A DNA stretch of 64,000 nucleotides from Symbiodinium natans. Taxonomy: Eukaryota > Sar > Dinophyceae > Suessiales > Symbiodiniaceae. The position numbers and the translations under genes are program-made. Position 1 is the stretch's first letter. Every line of letters begins with the position of its first letter. This document shows, piece by piece, positions 58,056 through 64,000 of the stretch. The notes beneath the pieces are model-generated. The model saw only the letters and a list, made by a program, of their open reading frames with translations, made no database searches and was not told where the DNA came from. Location: the NCBI GenBank assembly GCA_905221605.1, contig CAJNDS010002079.1:2038501-2102500 (forward strand). Direction: 5' to 3'.

Positions 58056-58137
58056 GATTGACGTGCTGTCGGCTTCGGAGACCGAGTCGAAGTCCTCCTT
58101 CAAGGAGACCGTGGAAAGAATCGACCCCCTGCTTTGA
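58056..58137 (+). CDS. Candidate terminal exon (IDVLSASETESKSSFKETVE)
   Basis: TACTTTTTTCAAG, then IDVLSASETESKSSFKETVE, RIDPLL and TGA. Six bases later a TTTAGGG array begins. CCCTAAA units lie just upstream (58018-58040). Confidence 0.5.
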
Positions 58138-58143
58138 AGATGC

Positions 58144-58232
58144 AAGGGTTTAGGGTTTAGGGTTTAGGGTTTAGGGTTTAGGGTTTAGGGTTTAGGGTTT
58201 AGGGTTTAGGGTTTAGGGTTTAGGGTTTAGGG
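58144..58232. repeat. TTTAGGG tract
   Basis: Twelve units, near perfect. Confidence 0.98.
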
Positions 58233-58601
58233 TTTAGGCCTAGAAGGGGCCCTTAATCTTATTCCCCTTTGGTCACCCCTACATTTTACCTTTTCTAGTC
58301 CCTATGTACCTGACTAGCCTCTACATGACCCCTAAGGTCCCTTGTAAGGGTCCCTCCTTTCGAGCCTTGCCTTGAAGAAGGATAAGCCAGAAAACCCCAT
58401 AAGCCTGTAAATCCCGAAAGCCATGTAGCCTCAAGACCCTACTTCCCAAACACCCAGAATCCCGAAATCCCTACAGCCCCAAAACCTAAAGCCCGGAAGC
58501 CCTCAAGCCCTAGGAATCCTAAAGACCCTGCAGCCCGAACTGCCTGATCCTAGACCCAAACTTCCCAAAACCAGGGGTTTTGAAGTCAAATTTCAAGTTG
58601 A

Positions 58602-58768
58602 ACCCTAAACCCCTAGACCCTAGACCCTAGACCCTAGACCCTAGACCCTAAACCCTAAACCCTAAACCCTAAACCCTAAACCCTAAACCCTAAACCCTAA
58701 ACCCTAAACCCTAAACCCTAAACCCTAAACCCTAAACCCTAAACCCTAAACCCTAAACCCTAAACCCA
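58602..58768. repeat. CCCTAGA then CCCTAAA array
   Basis: About six CCCTAGA units followed by about seventeen CCCTAAA units. 58233-58600 is degenerate C/A-rich. Confidence 0.98.
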
Positions 58769-58794
58769 AACGCAACTCTTGTTCATGTGATCAC

Positions 58795-58825
58795 CCCCCC
58801 CCCCCCCCCCCCCCCCTCCCCCCCA
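58795..58825. repeat. Poly-C run
   Basis: About thirty C with one T. Confidence 0.95.
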
Positions 58826-59039
58826 TTTCGTTGTGGGGTTGAGGGTGCCGGGCTCAGGGTTTTCGTTGGTGGTTTCAGTTTGGGCGCTAGGGTTTAAGGT
58901 TTAGCGAGAGCCCAGAGCCAAAGCGCTAACACGCATTGACCAACTGTTACCGTCAGCAGCTTCCTAAATGAGAATATCTGCCTCTTATGGGTGTCTTCAC
59001 CCCTGAACCCTCACCCCTAAACACTATACCGGCCCTAAA

Positions 59040-59122
59040 CTCCCTAAACCCTAAACCCTAAACCCTAAACCCTAAACCCTAAACCCTAAACCCTAAACCC
59101 TAAACCCTAAACCCTAAACCCC
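59040..59122. repeat. CCCTAAA tract
   Basis: About eleven units. 59123-59690 is low-copy with a (CA)n at 59221-59236 and no supported gene. Confidence 0.95.
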
Positions 59123-59699
59123 GACTTGTTTGTTCTTGGTCTGAGAAGGAAGCATGTTCCAGTTGAGGGGGAAGTCTGGGGATGGCAGAGGCTTGGGGTT
59201 TACTACTACTTGCTCAAGAACACACACACACACACCAAACAAGAAAAATAAATAAAAATGATAAAGAAAAAATAGATCCCCTTATTACCCTTATAGGGAA
59301 GAATATTTGTGTTTTATCTTTTTTTCCGGGTGGGAGTTGGGTTCTTATGCAAATGGTAGTTTACGGTTGAAGAGCTTACGGGTTCAGTGTTGGAGTTTAA
59401 GGCGGCTCTTCCGGTGTCAGTGGGAGTTCAAAACTTTCGGCTTTTACGGGGCTTACAAGGGGCTCCAAGCTCTCTTCCCAAAGCCCTAAACCCCATGAGA
59501 GTTTAGGGTACAGGGTTTTTAAGGCTTAAGGCATTCAGGAACACGGATCCTTGGAGTTTGGGAGTTGCATGCCGTTGCTGTTGTGCGTAGAGTTGAAGTG
59601 TCCCGACCCTTATACGCCCTCTAAGCCTTGGAAATCCGAAACCCTAAACCTTCCACCGAAGCCCTGAACCCCAAGCCCTCGACCCTACACCCTCTAAGC

Positions 59700-59822
59700 C
59701 CTCAACCCTAAACCCTAAACCTTAAACCCAACCCCTAAACCCTAAACCCTAAACCCTATAAACCCTAAACCCTATAAACCCTATAAACCCAATCCCTAAC
59801 CCTAACCCTGTACCCTAAACCC
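59700..59822. repeat. CCCTAAA / CCCTATAAA tract
   Basis: Mixed units just upstream of the island at 59847. Confidence 0.9.
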
Positions 59823-59846
59823 GACGCCTCAAGCCTTGAGCCCAAG

Positions 59847-59918
59847 GACGGCGATGTGGCACGTTTGTTTGCCCGCCTGGAAGATGCCGAGTCGGCCCTC
59901 ACCCAATGTGGCTCGTGG
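59847..59918 (+). CDS. Candidate exon (VARLFARLEDAESALTQ)
   Basis: GAGCCCAAG, then DGDVARLFARLEDAESALTQ, CGSW. It resembles KRRLADAERSLGSLEQRTDW at 61.6 kb (A-R/D-L-x-D-A-E-x-x-L), so the two may be neighbouring exons or paralogues. A GC donor (TGG|GCGATA) is possible. Confidence 0.5.
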
Positions 59919-60395
59919 GCGATAAGAGCAGATCTCTGGATACGTAGGCTCGTTGCACCCCTAAACCCTAACCCTAAACCCGAAACCCGAAACCCAAAAC
60001 CCGAAACCCGAACCCGACGCCCTGGACCCTAAACCTTTTTGGGGCAAGGGTTCGGGGCTTCGGGCTCTTCGGTTGTAGGGTCTTTTGTAAGGGATTTAGG
60101 GCTTCAGGTCCTATATACACGGTGCGTGATTTCAGAGGGGCGTTGAAGGGCTGCCTGGTTCAAGGGATTGCACACACAAAGGGGTTTCGGGTTCAGGTTT
60201 TAAGGCTTAGGGTGTAGAACACAGAGAAAGAGCCGCCACAAGATACACCCAAAACTCGCCACGAGATACCCCCCCCCAAAACCACCCCCGGGCCATCCCC
60301 GGCGCAGCAGAACCCTCAAAGAACATTCCCAAAGCACCTTAGACCGGGAACCCCCCCCCCCCTTCTTAACACCAGGTCGCCAGGTCATCCCAAGC

Positions 60396-60640
60396 CCCTA
60401 ACCCCTAAACCCCTAAACCCCTAAACCCCTAAACCCCTAAACCCCTAAACCCCTAAACCCCTAAACCCCTAAACCCCTAAACCCCTAAACCCCTAAACCC
60501 CTACACCCCTAAACCCCTAAACCCCTAAACCCCTAAACCCCTAAACCCCTAAACCCCTAAACCCCTAAACCCCTAAACCCCTAAACCCCTAAACCCTAAC
60601 CCCTAAACAACTAAACCCCAAACCCCAAACCTAAACCCTA
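60396..60640. repeat. CCCCTAAA octamer array
   Basis: About twenty-seven octamers, one with TACA, ending CCCCAAA and CCCTAAA. Confidence 0.98.
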
Positions 60641-60743
60641 AGGCCCATAAAGCCCCCTAAAACCCTGGGACTCCAATGTGGCCAAGGTGACCCGGAAGCA
60701 ATGGGCGCACCGGCGGCCGCCGATGTCGTAGCCCTCCAAGAGG

Positions 60744-60801
60744 CTCCATACTTGAGTTGTCTGGGTTTAGGGTTTAGGGTTTAGGGTTTAGGGTTTAGGG
60801 T

Positions 60802-60840
<39 letters not shown>

Positions 60841-60887
60841 GGTTTAGGGTTTAGGGTTTAGGGTTTAGGCTCCATACTTGAGTTGCT
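60744..60887. repeat. TTTAGGG / TTGAGGG array between direct repeats
   Basis: GGCTCCATACTTGAGTTG occurs on both sides (60744 and 60868). Between them are TTTAGGG, six TTGAGGG, then TTTAGGG units. Confidence 0.95.
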
Positions 60888-61050
60888 TTCTGGGTTTAAC
60901 GTTTAGTGTTTCAGGTCTAGAGCTCAGGGTTTGGGTGGTTTTTGTTTTTTCTTTGTTTCTGGGCTAGCACAAGCACCTCGGGCTTTTGTTGCGGGGAGTT
61001 TGTTTGGGAGGTGTGTAGGGGAGTCGGGTTTAGCGCTTTCAGGTTGGGAT

Positions 61051-61142
61051 GTTCCCCCTTGTACTACAGTAACAGTCCTTAATACGGATTCTAGTACCCC
61101 CCATTATGATCCCTATTAAGGATCTGTTAGTATAATCGGGAG
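61051..61142. mobile_element. MITE-like family 2 element (copy 3)
   Basis: GTTCCCCCTTGTACTACAGT, AACAGTCCTTAATACGGATT on the left and ATCCCTATTAAGGATCTGTT, AGTATAATCGGGAG on the right. The longest copy. Confidence 0.8.
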
Positions 61143-61495
61143 CCTCCCAACTTTTAGGGCTTATTTACGGATTTTGGGTTTCTAGGTTAAGGGCTGTTAC
61201 TGTTAGGGTTTCGGGTGTAGTCCTTCATGGGCTCCTGCACTTTCTGGTTCAGGCCCTAAACCCTAAAAGGCTTTGAGGGGGCTCTCATGCTCCAGAGAAT
61301 GAAGGGCTCTCTCAAAACTTGTTGAGGGCTTGTGTGGGGTGCTAGGGGGGGTTGGTGGTGTTTTGGGGGCTGGGGGGGGGGGGGGGTTTGGTGCTTTGCA
61401 ATGTCTTTAGGGGTCTGTGGGTTTTATTATCTTCCTGGTGGTTTCGCACCTACACCCTAAACTTTAACCCTTAACCCTGAGCCCAAAAAAAACCG

Positions 61496-61530
61496 AAACC
61501 CTAAACCCTAAACCCTAAACCCTAAACCCA
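61496..61530. repeat. CCCTAAA tract
   Basis: Five units, 30 bp before an exon-like island. A poly-G run is at 61373-61386. Confidence 0.9.
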
Positions 61531-61559
61531 AAAAGAACGCCAAGCCCCTGCTACCCCAG

Positions 61560-61646
61560 TGCACTGGGAGGCGGTCGAACCTCTGAAGAGGCGCCTCGCC
61601 GATGCCGAGAGGTCCCTCGGAAGCCTCGAGCAGAGGACCGACTGGG
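61560..61646 (+). CDS. Candidate exon (RRLADAERSLGSLEQRTDW)
   Basis: Acceptor CCCTGCTACCCCAG, then HWEAVEPLKRRLADAERSLG, SLEQRTDW and a GT donor (TGGG|GTGTAG) before TTTAGGG. Long amphipathic helix. Bracketed by CCCTAAA upstream and TTTAGGG downstream. Confidence 0.55.
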
Positions 61647-61653
61647 GTGTAGC

Positions 61654-61697
61654 GTTTAGGGTTTAGGGTTTAGGGTTTAGGGTTTAGGGTTTAGGGG
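61654..61697. repeat. TTTAGGG tract
   Basis: Six units inside the putative intron between 61646 and 61754. Confidence 0.95.
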
Positions 61698-61753
61698 TTC
61701 CCAAAAACCCTGAACCCTCGGCATCTCACGTACTGAGTGTCTTCTGCGAGCAG

Positions 61754-61850
61754 CAAACTCTTCGAGCACATGAGCGTAGAGAGATTTTCATTGAGAAGAT
61801 GAGCAGACGCTATGCTTACCAGCCAAATGGAATGCTTCTGAATACCCGAA
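61754..61850 (+). CDS. Candidate exon (QTLRAHERREIFIEKMSRRY)
   Basis: TTCTGCGAGCAG, then QTLRAHERREIFIEKMSRRY, AYQPNGMLLNTR before CCCCAAA units. Charged and coding-like, not repeat-derived. Probably follows the exon at 61560 in one transcript. Family unknown. Confidence 0.5.
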
Positions 61851-61905
61851 ACCCCAAACCCCTAAACCCCAAACCCCAAACCCCTAAACCCTAAGCCCTA
61901 AACCC
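61845..61905. repeat. CCCCTAAA / CCCCAAA tract
   Basis: About eight mixed units. Confidence 0.9.
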
Positions 61906-61909
61906 CTTT

Positions 61910-63000
61910 GGGCGTTTGGTGTGGAAGTTCAGGGTTAGAGAGCCGTTTTTCGGAGGCAGGGGTGAGGGATTCAGACCTGAGGGTTCCTTTTGGGACGGAC
62001 ATGGGAGTTTCCCAAAATTTTAGGGTTTGGGGTCTGGGGGGGGGGGGGGGGGGTGGGTTCTAGGCTTTAGGGTTAACGTTTGGGCCACGTGTTTTTGTTG
62101 GGGGGTCGGTCCTGTATCACCCTGAGGCTCTGTCCCAAAAAACCTTTTTGAACGAAGGCCTGTGGGCCCAGAAGCCTTTAAACTACAGCCCTTAAGGCTT
62201 TTAGGGCAAAGGACATCATAGTATTTGGGGGTGATACGCGGGGTACTTCATGCCTATGTGAGGACATGCCCACAGAATTGGGGGGGGAGGGGGGATATGT
62301 CTTTGTAAGTTTTGAGCAGAGAGAGCCCAATGCCCGTTAACTCATCTCTGTTCCCTCTTTGGGCGCTGTTGTGGTTCTGATATCCAGGGTGGTTCACTTA
62401 TAAACTCCATTATGCACATGTGCGCCCTTTTAATGATTTGAAAACTCATTACCTGGAAGTTGTTGGGCAAGCTAGTAGCTTTTGCATGGACGCAAACGAC
62501 AATCACATGATCCTGAGATGATCGCCATGTTTGGCTGGGATGAAGTTGCAGCCATTGACATCTCGATCTCCATCCATGCTTGATCAATCGACATTCCTGT
62601 TTGATCAACCGATGCGAGCGAACTAAGGGCCGCCATCCTTTCAACTTGTGTCAACCCAAGACAAAGACCAGAAAATCGAAGCCCTTGTTCGCAGAGAAAT
62701 GAGGACCCCTGATGATGTGCCGGAAAGGCTTGTGAGAAGCTTGGTTGCAAGGAGTTTAGCCTCCGCTGGCCACCATGTCCCCTCCGCTGCAAAACCTAAC
62801 TCCTAAACCCTTAACAATGCACCCTAAGCCCTGAAACCCTAAACCCTCGCAACCCTGAAGCCAGAAAGCCCTAAACACACCCTGTGCACTCCACGGCCTC
62901 GAACTTAAAACTGGAGGGTTCAGGGATTAGGGTCTAGGGTTCAGCGCTTGGGGTTTTTAAGTGTATGGCTTAGGGTTGACAAAGCAGGCCAGGGAGCAGT
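61910..63000. other. Low-copy region with an unassigned minus frame
   Basis: Poly-G at 62038-62053. On the minus strand 62472-62650 reads VERMAALSSLASVDQTGMSI, DQAWMEIEMSMAATSSQPNM in an open frame. It is coding-like, without a recognised domain. CCCTAAA-like words are at 62800-62880. Confidence 0.35.
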
Positions 63001-63006
63001 GAGGTT

Positions 63007-63147
63007 TACTTGGAGGTCCAGGGTGCTTAGTAGCCCAATTATAAGTGTAGTTATAACCCACTTATACGCCCCTTAAGTACCCGAATGGGTTGAGAATTGG
63101 GTGATTGTAGATATAATTGGGTTGCTAAGTACCATGAACCTTCAAGC
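63007..63147. mobile_element. MITE-like family 1 element (copy 12)
   Basis: TACTTGGAGGTCCAGGGTGC, TTAGTAGCCC to GTACCATGAACCTTCAAGCA. Full length. Confidence 0.85.
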
Positions 63148-63229
63148 AGGCATTTGAAATTATGGGCCCTTTTGGGTGATCCCCGAGTTGAGGGCCCGAA
63201 AAAGGTTACATAATGCAGGCCCCTAGACC

Positions 63230-63310
63230 TGAAACCCTAAACCCTAAACCCTAAACCCTAAACCCTAAACCCTAAACCCTAAACCCTAAACCCTAAACCC
63301 TAAACCCTCC
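63230..63310. repeat. CCCTAAA tract
   Basis: Eleven units, near perfect. Confidence 0.98.
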
Positions 63311-63517
63311 TAGATCAAGTCCCCAACTCATTTAGAGAGGAGCCCGAGCCCGAAGCCCTCTCGGTAGGTAATTGGGACATCTAATCTGTTCCCTGAAGTT
63401 TAAGAGGACCATACTCAGGATTTTTTGTTCAGACTGTTTTAAGTAAGGGCCATCCTAACCCCAAAACGCACATCGTATATTATATTTTTCCTCTTGGGTT
63501 TAAGAGGATGATATTCA

Positions 63518-63584
63518 GACCCTAAACCCTAAACCCTACACCCTTAACCCTAAACCCTGAACCCTAAACCCTAAACCCTAAACC
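63518..63584. repeat. CCCTAAA tract
   Basis: About nine units with CCCTTAA and CCCTGAA variants. GTTTAAGAGGACCATACTCA (63400) and GTTTAAGAGGATGATATTCA (63499) form a short direct repeat upstream. Confidence 0.9.
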
Positions 63585-63670
63585 GAGCATGATGCCAAGG
63601 CCTGGACTATGGCCTCCTCGCGTTGAAGGATGCCCCCCGAAACGCTTCTTTCTGGCTTGGGATGCAGAGG

Positions 63671-64000
63671 GTCTAGGGCTTAGGGTTTAGGGTTTAGGGT
63701 GTAGGGTGTAGGGTGTAGGGTTTAGGATTTAGGAGTTAGGGTTTACATGCGTTCGGGGCTTCTTTTCTGCTGAGGGTCGAGGCTTTAGGCTCTCTGGTGT
63801 GCAGGGTTGATGCTTAGGGTTTGGGGTTTAGGGTTCAGGGCTTAGGGTTGCAGGTTGGAGGGTTTAGGTTTTAATGTTTGAGTTTAGAGTTTGGGGTTTA
63901 GGGTTTAGGGTTTAGGAACGTTTTGAGGGGTTCACTGTTCAGGGTTTAGGGTCTAGGGTTTAGGGTTTTTGGGTTTAGGGTTTAGGGTTTAGGGTTCAGG
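63671..64000. repeat. TTTAGGG tracts to the window edge
   Basis: Array at 63680-63735 with GTGTAGGG units, degenerate sequence to 63880, then TTTAGGG units running out of the window. Confidence 0.9.

Noticed and set aside
1-64000. Chromosome end (true telomere)
   Set aside because: Arrays occur in both orientations, are short and are interrupted by genes and elements; neither window edge is a pure long array.
1-64000. tRNA, rRNA or other structured RNA genes
   Set aside because: No cloverleaf with A and B boxes and no rRNA core sequence was noticed by eye; a covariance-model scan would be needed to be certain.

Overview
The window looks like nuclear DNA of a eukaryotic alga. A dinoflagellate (Symbiodiniaceae-like or a relative) is the best guess. 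Plant/alga-type telomere-like heptamers (TTTAGGG / CCCTAAA) occur throughout in both orientations. One long gene joins an N-terminal ubiquitin-like segment to many ankyrin repeats, a combination I associate with dinoflagellate proteomes. Another split gene reads best with short introns using GT, GC and possibly GA donors. No bacterial operons, rRNA, tRNA or CRISPR array were recognised, and taxonomy rests on recall of gene families, not on a search.

Layout. 1-9.1 kb: telomere-like tracts, foldback elements and two exon-like islands. 9.19-11.28 kb: intact ankyrin gene (+). 11.3-15.6 kb: telomere-like tracts, a long poly-G, hairpins and one exon-like island. 15.79-17.00 kb: intact sugar O-methyltransferase-like gene (+). 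17-26 kb: repeats, a few low-copy stretches and small coiled-coil-like islands. 26.6-31.15 kb: a tandem duplication of about 2 kb with a third fragment near 39 kb. 32-39 kb: poly-C, octamer and GT arrays, and islands. 39.5-42.7 kb: the longest stretch almost free of telomere-like repeats, with unassigned ORFs. 43-49.9 kb: very repeat-rich with islands. 49.96-51.4 kb: a split EAR/EPTP-repeat gene (+) whose introns contain telomere-like repeats. 51.4-64 kb: repeats, foldback elements and islands.

Main observation. Short, codable, often coiled-coil-like segments (recurring L-x-x-L-x-x-L-E-A patterns, several ending in a stop) sit between telomere-like arrays. Often a CCCTAAA tract precedes the segment and a TTTAGGG tract follows it, so the array sequence itself would form intron ends. 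In the EAR gene reading frame and domain continuity across the proposed junctions support this. Separately, at least six families of short inverted-repeat (MITE-like) elements are scattered here, some with telomere-like arrays inside them. Comparing copies suggests arrays expanded from a single heptamer already present in the element. I propose, as inference, that mobile foldback elements and telomere-like arrays together built the introns and intergenic DNA here.
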